This document shows positions 31,673 to 39,251 of a stretch of DNA of 64,000 nt, in pieces. Position numbers and translations under genes: made by a program. How positions within the stretch are numbered: the stretch's first letter is position 1; every line of letters starts with the position of its first letter. The notes beneath the pieces are model-generated. The model did not search any database. It saw only the letters and a list, made by a program, of their open reading frames with translations, and was not told where the DNA came from. The DNA comes from a virus: positions 1 to 64,000 of IMG/VR virus record IMGVR_UViG_3300031963_000016, one strand, 5' to 3'.

Positions 31673-32893
31673 ATGATAGAAGATAATAATTTTTACAGAT
31701 CAGTGTTAATGAGTAGAATCATTGCTCTGGTTGGAGGTGCTGGATTAGAAGCAGCAGAACGATGGCTTCAGACTCCACACAAAGATTTTAATTTTAGAAC
31801 CCCAGAGTCTTTTTTAAATGCTGCAGAGTGGATGACAGTAAGAGATTGGTTAGTAGATAATGTCTCTGGACAGTTTTATAATGACGTTGATTACTATGCA
31901 GTAGCACAAAACTCAGAACAATATACAACAAGTCTCGTAACTGGAGAAGGTATGGACGCATTCGAAGACCTAAGAAATAGACATATTATTGCCACAGGTG
32001 GAACTAGATCAGTTTTAAATTTTCATCAGAGCAAACCCAAAACAAATGCATCATATATTATCCATACATTTACTTCTAGTGGAACTTTTAGGGTTGAACG
32101 TGGTGGTAGAATAGAATTCATCATCGTCGGTGGAGGTGGTGGTGGAGGTGCTGGATCTGCCTCACATGCTGGAGGTGGTGGTGGAGGCGGACAAGTAATT
32201 ATTGGCTCTACTGTAATTACTGCTAATCCATATAATATCGTTGTTGGAGCAGGTGGTGCTGCTGGAAATGATATTGGAGATGCAAGAGTAAACACAAATG
32301 GTGGAAACAGTATCGCATTTGGATTTACTGCTTTTGGTGGTGGTGCTGGCGGAACTGCTATCACAGTAATGAACACTGGTGTAGCACTTACTAATGCGAC
32401 TGGTGGTGGAGGTAGTTCTCAAACTGGTTCTACTGCAGGAGCAGTAGGTATAAATGGTCGTGGATTTGCAGGTGGCAATGGAATGACTGCATTTCCTGCT
32501 GGCGGTGGTGGTGGTGGCGCAGGTGGGGCTGGTGTTGTAGCAACTGGAACTAACGCAGGAAATGGTGGAATTGGTAAATCAAATAGGATTGTAGGAATTT
32601 TACCTATACCATATAGTGGTGGTGGGGAAAATGATTTCTTTACAGGAACAGAAATTTTTTATGGTGGTGGAGGTGGTGGTGGTGCTTGTGGACCTGGACC
32701 ATCCTCTGCACCAATTTTAGGTGGAGTTGGTGGGAGAGGTGGTGGCGGATCCGCACCAAATTCTAATAATCAAGGTGCAGGAGCAGCTGGGCAAGCCAAC
32801 ACTGGTGGTGGTGGCGCAGGTGGTTCTGGTAATTTTGTTGGTGGTGCAGGTGGTTCTGGAATCGTTATAATTCGATATTTGGTAGGTATTTAA
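31673..32893 (+). CDS. Probable receptor-binding adhesin with glycine-rich domain
   Basis: 406 residues. Residues 10-65 (ALVGGAGLEAAERWLQTPH...TPESFLNAAEW..VRDWL) form a small helical module shared with the next gene and resembling the MbcA/ParS/Xre C-terminal domain. From about residue 125, after SYIIHTFTSSGTFRV, the protein is a glycine-rich domain with runs such as VGGGGGGGAGSA, ending GGSGIVIIRYLV. Polyglycine sandwiches of this kind form phage gp38-type adhesins and tail-fibre tips. Function inferred from composition and place. Confidence 0.78.
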   Translation: MIEDNNFYRSVLMSRIIALVGGAGLEAAERWLQTPHKDFNFRTPESFLNAAEWMTVRDWLVDNVSGQFYNDVDYYAVAQNSEQYTTSLVTGEGMDAFEDLRNRHIIATGGTRSVLNFHQSKPKTNASYIIHTFTSSGTFRVERGGRIEFIIVGGGGGGGAGSASHAGGGGGGGQVIIGSTVITANPYNIVVGAGGAAGNDIGDARVNTNGGNSIAFGFTAFGGGAGGTAITVMNTGVALTNATGGGGSSQTGSTAGAVGINGRGFAGGNGMTAFPAGGGGGGAGGAGVVATGTNAGNGGIGKSNRIVGILPIPYSGGGENDFFTGTEIFYGGGGGGGACGPGPSSAPILGGVGGRGGGGSAPNSNNQGAGAAGQANTGGGGAGGSGNFVGGAGGSGIVIIRYLVGI

Positions 32894-32894
32894 T

Positions 32895-33245
32895 ATGATA
32901 ATCGATCCATTAAGCGAAAACTTTAAAAAAAGTGGACTGTGGCAAAGACTACTCGAGCACGTAGGTGGTGATGAGCAGAGTGCAATTAGATGGTGGGACA
33001 CACCATTAGGTTGTGATCCTTTTTTTGGTAGAACACCAAGAGATCTTATGACTGCTAACGAATGGGATACTGTTCGTGTATTCCTTGAGTCTAGAAATCC
33101 AGTTAGTGGTGCCATATACAATTATGGTATATCTGATCAATATATTGGCATGAATCCGACTCAAGACATGAATTCATTAAATCAATACTACTATACTAAA
33201 ACCGCTGAAGTAGTTTATCCAAAGACAAAGCGACCAAGAAAATAA
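32895..33245 (+). CDS. Protein sharing the MbcA/ParS-like module of the adhesin
   Basis: 116 residues. LLEHVGGDEQSAIRWWDTPLGCDPFFGRTPRDLMTANEW..VRVFLE aligns with residues 10-65 of the preceding adhesin. Followed by an asparagine/tyrosine-rich end. Two bp after the adhesin gene; may be an attachment or chaperone partner. Confidence 0.65.
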   Translation: MIIDPLSENFKKSGLWQRLLEHVGGDEQSAIRWWDTPLGCDPFFGRTPRDLMTANEWDTVRVFLESRNPVSGAIYNYGISDQYIGMNPTQDMNSLNQYYYTKTAEVVYPKTKRPRK

Positions 33246-33261
33246 AACAGGTGAAGATATT

Positions 33262-33540
33262 ATGCATCCTTTGATTAAACAGTTATACAATCAGTCATAT
33301 AAACATGAAGATGGTGCCAAAGTATGGCACGACCAAATTTTTGATATCGAAGCATTTGCACAGCGTATCGTATTTCGCTGTGCAATGACTGCCAAAACAG
33401 CACTTGCAGAAGGTAGAGATCCGTACGAAGAAATACTTACAAAGTATGGAACAGAAACGCAAGTCGCATCAGAATCACGCACATTGCAGATAAAAAATGG
33501 TGAGTGCCCAGAGGTGGGTGAACCAAACGAACTAATTTGA
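33262..33540 (+). CDS. Hypothetical protein
   Basis: 92 residues, helical N-terminal part (IKQLYNQSYKHEDGAKVWHDQIFDIEAFAQRIVFRCAMTA broken over two helices) and polar end. A phage family without function known to me. Confidence 0.65.
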   Translation: MHPLIKQLYNQSYKHEDGAKVWHDQIFDIEAFAQRIVFRCAMTAKTALAEGRDPYEEILTKYGTETQVASESRTLQIKNGECPEVGEPNELI

Positions 33541-33547
33541 GATTGCA

Positions 33548-33901
33548 ATGGAAGCATACGATCCAATTACTGGTTCGATAGTACCTCTCAATACAGAAGC
33601 AAAACAATATACACCATATACAGTTGGCGAAGATACAAGATTGGTAGAATTAGTTGTCTTTCAACGTGGAAAAAGAGTAGAATGTTATGAGTGGGATGAA
33701 GATCTTTGGATTGAGTCTGCAACGGATATGTTTGCTCTTACTTCGCCGAAAATGCAAGATAAACGTGTAAGGATTATCGATAGCAAAAAGTGGATGAGGG
33801 GTAAAAAGATAGAGTTAGCACCCATTCTAAAATGTTTCGTCTGCGGTAAACCTACATGTCGTGGTGAATGCGACGAGGATAGATTCTTAGGATTAATATG
33901 A
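33548..33901 (+). CDS. Hypothetical protein with C-terminal zinc knuckle
   Basis: 117 residues. The end, CFVCGKPTCRGECDED, carries four cysteines (CxxC...CxxxC) likely to bind zinc. Beta-rich before that. 4-bp overlap with the next small gene. Confidence 0.65.
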   Translation: MEAYDPITGSIVPLNTEAKQYTPYTVGEDTRLVELVVFQRGKRVECYEWDEDLWIESATDMFALTSPKMQDKRVRIIDSKKWMRGKKIELAPILKCFVCGKPTCRGECDEDRFLGLI

Positions 33902-34020
33902 ATTGCTGCAATCATAACTGTCGTCAGGGTAGAGACTGTCCGTATCGTATAAATTATTGGGAGGAGAGAATCAGACCATGGATATTAAAGATTATCAAAA
34001 GATGCCAGAGAAGGCACTAA
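33898..34020 (+). CDS. Small cysteine-rich protein
   Basis: 40 residues starting MNCCNHNCRQGRDCPYR, a CC...C...C pattern I recall from small phage proteins. Its 3' part overlaps the next gene in another frame by 43 bp. Confidence 0.5.
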   Translation: MNCCNHNCRQGRDCPYRINYWEERIRPWILKIIKRCQRRH

Positions 34021-34187
34021 CATTTGAAGAGTGGAAGGGAAGCGTAGCACCACCTGTAGATGATGAATTTATGAAATCTGTGCAAAGAATGCATGGAGTT
34101 GACTACAAGAAAGAATTTGACGAGATGTTACGTAAAGAATACGAAGAGTATCTAGACAATCTAAATGGAAGTTGGTTATTAAAATGA
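33978..34187 (+). CDS. Small acidic protein
   Basis: 69 residues from the ATG preceded by GGGAGGAGAG; charged and helical (KEFDEMLRKEYEEYLDNL). Not recognised. Confidence 0.6.
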   Translation: MDIKDYQKMPEKALTFEEWKGSVAPPVDDEFMKSVQRMHGVDYKKEFDEMLRKEYEEYLDNLNGSWLLK

Positions 34188-34372
34188 TCACTAAAGAAAA
34201 ACTTGAGCATCATATCTCGCATCTTCAAGAACAGCATCGTGCGTTGGATAAAGAAATCACAGAGTTGGATTGTCACTGGGATGAGTCGGTCGAGTGTCAT
34301 AAATTAAAAAAGAAACGACTTAAATTAAAAGACGAAATCGAAAAGTGTCGAAAACAATTAACTTTATTGTAG
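34184..34372 (+). CDS. DUF465/YdcH-like coiled-coil protein
   Basis: 62 residues. The pattern HHISHLQEQHRALDKEITEL...CHKLKKKRLKLKDEIEK matches the short helical hairpin of the YdcH (DUF465) family. ATGA overlap with the previous stop. Confidence 0.7.
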   Translation: MITKEKLEHHISHLQEQHRALDKEITELDCHWDESVECHKLKKKRLKLKDEIEKCRKQLTLL

Positions 34373-34455
34373 GAGTTGCGATTACATTTGGACTGCTAAT
34401 GTTAGTAATTCCAGGGATCGGTATTCTTTTTGGATTGTTGAGGAAACTACTATGA
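34345..34455 (+). CDS. Very small membrane protein
   Basis: 36 residues from GTG: one hydrophobic helix (FIVGVAITFGLLMLVIPGIGILFGLL). ATGA overlap with the next gene supports it. Confidence 0.45.
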   Translation: MSKTINFIVGVAITFGLLMLVIPGIGILFGLLRKLL

Positions 34456-34619
34456 GTAATTTTGCACGCTGGATCATCGGACTATTAACAGTAGTATTTT
34501 TTCCTTTTACAATTGCAATACTAGCTGCCTATGCCATACTCTATAAAATTCCAGTATTCGTCGGATATATCGTAGAGGATATCATAAATGGAGTAAGAGA
34601 GAAGTGGTCGGAGAAATAA
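34452..34619 (+). CDS. Small membrane protein
   Basis: 55 residues, hydrophobic helix WIIGLLTVVFFPFTIAILAA near the N-terminus then an amphipathic basic/acidic tail. ATGA overlap with the previous stop. Confidence 0.55.
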   Translation: MSNFARWIIGLLTVVFFPFTIAILAAYAILYKIPVFVGYIVEDIINGVREKWSEK

Positions 34620-34690
34620 TAATTGCAATTATTGTTGCAGCATTTATAGGATTTTTAATCTACTGTGGAGATCATTTAAACGATGAGTGA
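34604..34690 (+). CDS. Possible 28-residue membrane peptide
   Basis: GTG start inside the previous gene; hydrophobic helix IIIAIIVAAFIGFLIYC; stop overlaps the next ATG. Weak evidence. Confidence 0.35.
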   Translation: MVGEIIIAIIVAAFIGFLIYCGDHLNDE

Positions 34691-34889
34691 TGCAAAGATT
34701 ATCATTATCAAAGATTTGCTCGATACCAAAGCGAGAAAAGAACGAGAGTTAGCCTATTATCAAGAAGAATTACGTAAGTTAGAAGAAAAAATGCACTGGC
34801 TACGTATGGAAATTAAACTAACCAGTGATATCATAAACATGATCGAAAAAGAGAAAATGGTCGATATAATGGAAATGATAAAGAAATGA
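34683..34889 (+). CDS. Small coiled-coil protein
   Basis: 68 residues, almost wholly a charged helix (KARKERELAYYQEELRKLEE and onward). ATGA-type overlaps on both sides. Not recognised. Confidence 0.6.
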   Translation: MSDAKIIIIKDLLDTKARKERELAYYQEELRKLEEKMHWLRMEIKLTSDIINMIEKEKMVDIMEMIKK

Positions 34890-35044
34890 AACTTATACAG
34901 TATAGAGACGCTGGTCTGCATACCTATACCTACTTCTGGGTAAACGAGGATAATAAAGTAATAAGTCCTTACTTTGATACTGCGGCAGAGGCAGAAAAAT
35001 GGATGCAATCTTGGGAAGAGTGGAAACCGAGTAGAGATCTATGA
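34886..35044 (+). CDS. Small hypothetical protein
   Basis: 52 residues, aromatic and acidic, ending WMQSWEEWKPSRDL. ATGA overlaps with both neighbours make it credible though short. Confidence 0.55.
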   Translation: MKLIQYRDAGLHTYTYFWVNEDNKVISPYFDTAAEAEKWMQSWEEWKPSRDL

Positions 35045-35379
35045 AATTCTGGAGTGAATTATCGCATAACGATAAAATTTCTGTCTTACTTGGATTGCTC
35101 GGTGTCTCAGTATTTACAATTATTATACTCTATGCATTCCTAGTATCTCGTGGAAACGATGTTGACTACTTTAAGTCTCGTATTGATATGGTCGATCAAC
35201 GAACTCTCTATATGGACTCAAAGATCGATAAAATGAGTGAGAAACTTGCAGATTATCGATCGCAGTTAAATGAGTTACGTAGAAAAGAGGACGAACTCGA
35301 GAAACGTCTAGATGCATATGGTCACTGGATCGAGTACTGGAAAACTTTACCACAACTACCAAAACCACCAAAAAGATGA
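35041..35379 (+). CDS. Membrane-anchored coiled-coil protein
   Basis: 112 residues: N-terminal membrane helix (ISVLLGLLGVSVFTIIILYAF) then coiled coil (IDMVDQRTLYMDSKIDKMSE...) and a proline/lysine end. The layout is compatible with an i-spanin or with an envelope tether; there is no o-spanin directly overlapping, so this is not claimed. Confidence 0.6.
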   Translation: MKFWSELSHNDKISVLLGLLGVSVFTIIILYAFLVSRGNDVDYFKSRIDMVDQRTLYMDSKIDKMSEKLADYRSQLNELRRKEDELEKRLDAYGHWIEYWKTLPQLPKPPKR

Positions 35380-35540
35380 GCGTCTGGATTCTTGTAGTCA
35401 TTCTAAATGGACAGTCTGCAGACTTTCCTACACATCACAAGACTAATGCATCCTGCGAAGAACATCGTAAACTTGTCGAACGTGCTCTAAAGCAAGCAGA
35501 ATCCACTGCCACAGTACGTTGCGAGTGGCGTACTCTATAG
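35376..35540 (+). CDS. Small protein, possibly secreted
   Basis: 54 residues with a short hydrophobic start (VWILVVILNGQSA) and two cysteines (CEEH, CEWR), similar in layout to the protein at 16135. 4-bp overlap upstream. Confidence 0.5.
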   Translation: MSVWILVVILNGQSADFPTHHKTNASCEEHRKLVERALKQAESTATVRCEWRTL

Positions 35541-35568
35541 TCTATTCTTATTTCCTCGGGTCGAAAAA

Positions 35569-35796
35569 ATGAACAACACAATAAAATCAAGAGATAATGA
35601 TTTCGAAGTCTTACCAATGGACGAATACAGTGGTCTACCATCTCCAGAAGCATATGAAGATAAGACAGTCGATCACGATGATCCAGAGAGAATCGAATTC
35701 GAGAGAAAAAGAAATGCATCATTGGAAGAGTATCGTAAACAAGCGATGGAACTCTGGAATGATTCCTGCACGAGTGTAAGAAAAGAAAATGTATGA
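35569..35796 (+). CDS. Small acidic protein
   Basis: 75 residues, Asp/Glu-rich (KTVDHDDPERIEFERKRN). No ribosome site of note. Overlaps the next small gene by 4 bp. Confidence 0.5.
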   Translation: MNNTIKSRDNDFEVLPMDEYSGLPSPEAYEDKTVDHDDPERIEFERKRNASLEEYRKQAMELWNDSCTSVRKENV

Positions 35797-35957
35797 AGTA
35801 CTATTGCAATTGTTGGTTATGCACGAGAGCAAAGACTAAGAAAGCACTTGCCAGAGAGAAAGAAAAGCGTTTATTTAGGTGTCGCTCTCGCATGGTGGAC
35901 AGACTCGAGGAAAAATCGGAAATGCAACGAATACAAGCGAACAGGCATGGCGTATAA
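35793..35957 (+). CDS. Small basic cysteine-containing protein
   Basis: 54 residues, starts MKYYCNCWLCTRAKTKKA; three clustered cysteines suggest a metal knuckle; rest is basic and helical. Overlaps the next gene by 11 bp. Confidence 0.5.
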   Translation: MKYYCNCWLCTRAKTKKALAREKEKRLFRCRSRMVDRLEEKSEMQRIQANRHGV

Positions 35958-36240
35958 AGAAAAAATCTGCCCAAAGTGCCAAGCCAAGCATAATAAGCGT
36001 GGTGAGTTCTGCTCTCGTAGCTGTGGTAATACACGAAAGCACACGAAGGAAACGAAACAGAAAATCGCTGATGCACAACGAGCATACCTGACTAGTGGCA
36101 CTGAACCTGCTGAAGTCGCCAAGCATAACTTTATCTCTAAGCGTAATAATGGTGATCCTGATCCGATTCCACCGATGAAACCGATTGATCTCGGTAGTGG
36201 GCGATTTGTTCAAGATGGTGATATTTGGGAAGAAGCCTAA
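35947..36240 (+). CDS. Zinc-knuckle protein with NUMOD3-like motif
   Basis: 97 residues. KICPKCQAKHNKRGEFCSRSCGN binds metal by CxxC...CxxxC; it is followed by KHTKETKQKIADAQRAYL, which resembles the NUMOD3 DNA-binding repeat of homing endonucleases. No catalytic domain follows, so this may be a stand-alone DNA binder or a homing-nuclease remnant. Confidence 0.6.
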   Translation: MAYKEKICPKCQAKHNKRGEFCSRSCGNTRKHTKETKQKIADAQRAYLTSGTEPAEVAKHNFISKRNNGDPDPIPPMKPIDLGSGRFVQDGDIWEEA

Positions 36241-36261
36241 TTGCAATATTGCAAAAAAGAT

Positions 36262-36290
36262 TTGACATTTATTTGACTTTGAGCGAGAAT
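36262..36290 (+). promoter_or_regulatory. Sigma70-type promoter (TTGACA-17-GAGAAT)
   Basis: -35 TTGACA at 36262-36267 and -10-like GAGAAT at 36285-36290, 30 bp upstream of a small gene. Weaker -10 than the others. Confidence 0.6.
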
Positions 36291-36319
36291 TCGGTGTTAC
36301 CCTTTGATATGGAATAAAC

Positions 36320-36466
36320 ATGTTTGAACTTAAAATCACTACCGAGCTAAACGAAGTAGTTACTTACTTTGGAGACGCTGAGACTGTCTCTGAGACCGTA
36401 AGAGAGTGGTTACTTACTTCCGATGAGACCCCTATCTATGGGCTAGAAATAACCCCCAAAGACTGA
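36320..36466 (+). CDS. Small acidic protein
   Basis: 48 residues (FELKITTELNEVVTYFG...), Thr/Glu-rich, single gene between a promoter and a hairpin. Not recognised. Confidence 0.55.
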   Translation: MFELKITTELNEVVTYFGDAETVSETVREWLLTSDETPIYGLEITPKD

Positions 36467-36475
36467 GGGTTTTTC
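36451..36475 (+). terminator. Short terminator-like hairpin
   Basis: AACCC / GGGTT stem spanning the stop codon, followed by TTTTT. Short stem, so moderate strength, but a promoter begins 11 bp later. Confidence 0.6.
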
Positions 36476-36485
36476 CAGAAATCTG

Positions 36486-36514
36486 TTGTCGGAAATTCGC
36501 AATTAGAGAATAAT
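36486..36514 (+). promoter_or_regulatory. Sigma70-type promoter (TTGTCG-17-AATAAT)
   Basis: -35 at 36486-36491, -10 AATAAT at 36509-36514 in GAATAATCTCT, the same -10 context as the tRNA-array promoter at 23214. Drives the AAA+ ATPase. Confidence 0.8.
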
Positions 36515-36546
36515 CTCTCTTATTGAATGATTATGAAGGAATGTGA

Positions 36547-37443
36547 ATGAAAGTCTCTGCTGTTGAATTTGATGCTAAATCGGGTAACTATTTCGCTATG
36601 GTCGGTTCCAAGAAAATCAAGTCTTACTCGAAAGCATACGTCGAGCGTCGTGTAAAAGCGATGGTTGGCGACATTGAGACTGCAGTCGCTGTTGCCACTG
36701 AAAAGCAGAATCGCTACGGCATTAATGAGCGATTCGGGTTTGTTGAGAAACTGGTCACGATGGTTGCGACTGGTGTTCAACCCTCTGCTGTCATTACTGG
36801 TGAAGGTGGTCTGGGTAAGACCTACACTGTGACCAAGACTTTGGAAGCCCATGGCTACAAAGACATCTCTGATCTGGCTGACTTTCAAGTTGGTTCGATT
36901 ATCAATACTCGGAAATGCTTTACGATGGTAAAGGGTTTCTCGACTGCCAAGGGTCTGTATCGGACTCTCTTCGAAAACAACAAGTCCATTATCGTGTTCG
37001 ATGACTGTGACGCTGTTCTGAAAGATCCCGTCGCACTGAATCTTCTGAAGGGTGCACTCGACTCTTACGGTAAACGCATCATCTCCTGGAATGCCGATAT
37101 GCGTGACGAAGACCTCCCTCGCTCCTTTAACTTCGAAGGTCGTGTGATCTTTATCTCGAACATGGATCAAGATCGTATCGATCAAGCCATTCGTAGTCGT
37201 TCGATGATGATTGATCTGTCGATGACTCTCGACCAGAAGATCGATCGCATGGAGTTTATTGCAAAGAGTGATGAATTCCTGCCTGAGTATGATGACATCT
37301 CTAAGAGTGATGCCCTCTCTCTGATTCGTGAACTGAAGACCGAATGCAAAGAGATATCTCTCCGTACTCTGATCTCTGTTACGAAGATTCGTGCCAGTAA
37401 CAAAGACTGGAAAGACCTTGCTACCTACATGTTGACTGCCTAA
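36547..37443 (+). CDS. AAA+ ATPase
   Basis: 298 residues. Walker A GEGGLGKT near residue 85, Walker B IIVFDDCD near residue 152, sensor-1-like VIFISNMD near 200 and an arginine-finger-like RSRS near 217. Similar AAA+ proteins are widespread in T4-like phages; helicase-loader or remodelling roles are guesses. Own promoter and a GAAGGAATGTG ribosome site. Third positions are visibly richer in G and C than in neighbouring genes. Confidence 0.88.
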   Translation: MKVSAVEFDAKSGNYFAMVGSKKIKSYSKAYVERRVKAMVGDIETAVAVATEKQNRYGINERFGFVEKLVTMVATGVQPSAVITGEGGLGKTYTVTKTLEAHGYKDISDLADFQVGSIINTRKCFTMVKGFSTAKGLYRTLFENNKSIIVFDDCDAVLKDPVALNLLKGALDSYGKRIISWNADMRDEDLPRSFNFEGRVIFISNMDQDRIDQAIRSRSMMIDLSMTLDQKIDRMEFIAKSDEFLPEYDDISKSDALSLIRELKTECKEISLRTLISVTKIRASNKDWKDLATYMLTA

Positions 37444-37454
37444 GGAGATTGATT

Positions 37455-37664
37455 ATGATGCGAGTAATTGTGAATGGTGTGTCCTTCTATACTACAGAGA
37501 GTAGAGTAAAGAGTGGTGTGGGCTCTGATACTACAGTCAATTCAGCGATTCGTGCTGTGTATGGTCTACTGAAGAAGAAGGAACAAGGGATTGCAAGTCG
37601 AGTGGCAGTATATAATCACAAGATGCAACAGCAATATTTCGATGTGCAAATTGATAGACTGTAA
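37455..37664 (+). CDS. Hypothetical protein
   Basis: 69 residues, AAGGAG site 8 bp before the ATG. Basic, with TTESRVKSGVGSDTTVNSAIRAVYGLLKKK. Not recognised. Confidence 0.6.
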   Translation: MMRVIVNGVSFYTTESRVKSGVGSDTTVNSAIRAVYGLLKKKEQGIASRVAVYNHKMQQQYFDVQIDRL

Positions 37665-37675
37665 GGAGTGTTATA

Positions 37676-37915
37676 ATGGGTTATTTTAGTAATTTGTCTG
37701 TGGATATTATAGAGGCATATGAGGATGGTATGGACATTACATTAATTGCTACAAAAATGGGTGTATCACCAGAAGAAGTACGTGATATAATAGAAGCATA
37801 CGAGGACGGTAATTACGATGCTGATCCTGGTGAGATGGATGGGGATTTTGATTCTGCCATGGCATCTGCTGGTTTCGGTACAGACGAAGATTATGGTTAT
37901 TATGGTGATGAGTAA
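37676..37915 (+). CDS. Acidic protein with helix-turn-helix-like segment
   Basis: 79 residues, GGAG site. DITLIATKMGVSPEEVRDIIEAYEDG resembles a short helix-turn-helix, followed by a very acidic tail. Duplicated IIEAYEDG element. Might act as a small transcription factor or DNA mimic. Confidence 0.55.
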   Translation: MGYFSNLSVDIIEAYEDGMDITLIATKMGVSPEEVRDIIEAYEDGNYDADPGEMDGDFDSAMASAGFGTDEDYGYYGDE

Positions 37916-38010
37916 TCTGTAGAGGGATAGGGGCATTATCTGTATTTCAAGGGACTCCTACCTCATCTCCTAAGCCGACTTTAACCCCACCACACATTTA
38001 TATCAAAGTC

Positions 38011-38181
38011 ATGATTCAATTTCTAATCTCTGCGGGACTCCTGTTCTTAGGATTTTTCTTTCTTTTTACAGGATCCTATTGGTGGGCACTTCTTGCATTT
38101 GCTTGTTCGATATCCATTACAATTACAATTCTTTGTATTCTTGCAGTAATAATGTTTTCGTTGTCTTTAATTGTATTTTGA
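38011..38181 (+). CDS. Possible small membrane protein
   Basis: 56 residues, two strongly hydrophobic helices. It lies in the 37.9-38.3 kb gap, has no good ribosome site, and its 3' end contains the -35 of the promoter at 38161. Upstream, 37916-38010 shows nothing recognisable. Confidence 0.45.
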   Translation: MIQFLISAGLLFLGFFFLFTGSYWWALLAFACSISITITILCILAVIMFSLSLIVF

Positions 38182-38189
38182 TGTATAAT
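38161..38189 (+). promoter_or_regulatory. Sigma70-type promoter (TTGTCT-17-TATAAT)
   Basis: -35 at 38161-38166, -10 at 38184-38189. Identical TTGTCTTTAATTG start to the promoter at 12450. The roughly 80-base leader to the HNH gene contains a TTTTTTGCAAAAAA palindrome and a possible 16-codon peptide. Confidence 0.88.
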
Positions 38190-38278
38190 CTCTATAGGGT
38201 TGCATGATATGAAATCCATTTTTTGCAAAAAATTCCCGAGAAAAATTTTTGATGTCTAACCTTTGTTATGGAGTTTTT

Positions 38279-38689
38279 ATGAAAAAAGCGATGTTGCATG
38301 GTAGAGTTCTTAAAGACTATTATGTGGATAATGATGGCTATATTTGGAAACTAAAGGATAATTATTATCGTAGTGTTTCTACATGTATCGGTGGCGGAAA
38401 CAGATACCCTAGAGTAAGTCTATATGAAGCATATAGTGATGGTGCGATAAAAACATCTACATATGCACATAAGATTGTGTGTGAGACTTTTCATTCATTT
38501 CCGATTCCCGAAGGAGTCACAAAGAAAGAATGGGATAATACGCCAGAGTCGGTTAAGATTAGACTTAATGAATTATATCAAGTCAATCATATAGATCATG
38601 ATCCAGAGAATTATCATCCATCTAATTTAGAATGGGTAACCGTAAAACAGAATCAAAGAAAATATCAGGAACATAGTCGGAGAAAATAA
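38279..38689 (+). CDS. HNH homing-type endonuclease
   Basis: 136 residues from the ATG behind TATGGAG. The HNH core is NHIDHDPENYHPSNLEWVTVKQN in two parts (VNHIDHD; NLEWVT). N-terminal region DYYVDNDGYIWKLK resembles a NUMOD4-type domain. Probably a free-standing homing endonuclease inserted between small-gene clusters, with its own promoter. Confidence 0.88.
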   Translation: MKKAMLHGRVLKDYYVDNDGYIWKLKDNYYRSVSTCIGGGNRYPRVSLYEAYSDGAIKTSTYAHKIVCETFHSFPIPEGVTKKEWDNTPESVKIRLNELYQVNHIDHDPENYHPSNLEWVTVKQNQRKYQEHSRRK

Positions 38690-38785
38690 ATGAAGCACAT
38701 CGAAACTTTTTTGGTATTTTGTGTAATTCAACCAGCGTTATTGCTATTTGCTATCTTTGTTTTTATTAGTGGATTTTGGAGTTAA
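38690..38785 (+). CDS. Very small membrane protein
   Basis: 31 residues, one hydrophobic helix (LVFCVIQPALLLFAIFVFI). Begins at the base after the HNH stop and is 1 bp from the next gene. Confidence 0.45.
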   Translation: MKHIETFLVFCVIQPALLLFAIFVFISGFWS

Positions 38786-38786
38786 T

Positions 38787-38993
38787 ATGAAAGAACAATA
38801 TTTTAATTTTTTGGATGCCCTAAGAGACAGTGGACAGACTAATATGTTTGGTGCTGGTCCATGGCTACAGCGAGCATTTGGACTGGAACGACACGAAGCA
38901 AAAGACATTGTATTAGAATGGATGAATACCTATGGCGAACGTAAAGCAAGGAAACTCGACAAGACCACCACAGTGGTGGAAACATCTACGTGA
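38787..38993 (+). CDS. Conserved small phage protein
   Basis: 68 residues with NMFGAGPWLQRAFGLERHEAKDIVLEWMNTYGER, a helical motif common in T4-like and other phages, function unknown. Its end overlaps the next gene by 62 bp in another frame. Confidence 0.7.
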   Translation: MKEQYFNFLDALRDSGQTNMFGAGPWLQRAFGLERHEAKDIVLEWMNTYGERKARKLDKTTTVVETST

Positions 38994-39066
38994 ATGGAAG
39001 CGAGTCTTCTGGAAGAAAGAACGTAAGGCACAGAAGAAAGATATCAAACAACGGAGTGAAGAATGA
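38932..39066 (+). CDS. Small basic tryptophan-rich protein overlapping in another frame
   Basis: 44 residues: PPQWWKHLREWKRVFWKKERKAQKKDI, strongly basic and aromatic, like small phage proteins I recall. Starts within the previous gene and overlaps the next by 4 bp. Confidence 0.55.
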   Translation: MANVKQGNSTRPPQWWKHLREWKRVFWKKERKAQKKDIKQRSEE

Positions 39067-39251
39067 GGATTGTGCTACTTTGTTTATTGTTGACAGGGTG
39101 TTCACACTACAAACATAGTGTGCAAATGAAAGATTTGTATATCGATAACTCTGTAAATAATTTTTCAGGAAATCCTTGTACTCTCTGGCTTAACGATCGT
39201 TGTATAATTGTAAAGCCAACTCCAAGAGATCCAGAAAGGACATCGAAATGA
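39063..39251 (+). CDS. Small lipoprotein
   Basis: 62 residues. Short signal peptide ending in lipobox LLTGC, then a small mature domain with two cysteines. Such small lipoproteins can be o-spanins or exclusion proteins; no i-spanin is directly embedded here, so the role is open. Confidence 0.65.
   Translation: MRIVLLCLLLTGCSHYKHSVQMKDLYIDNSVNNFSGNPCTLWLNDRCIIVKPTPRDPERTSK

Noticed and set aside
32026-32422. Minus-strand proline/serine-rich open frames
   Set aside because: Antisense image of GGT/GGA glycine codons in the adhesin.
36520-37185. Minus-strand frame of about 220 codons
   Set aside because: Antisense to the AAA+ ATPase whose Walker motifs are intact.
34886-39251. i-spanin/o-spanin pair (35041 coiled-coil and 39063 lipoprotein)
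   Set aside because: The genes are 4 kb apart and away from the endolysin, so pairing them would be speculation.
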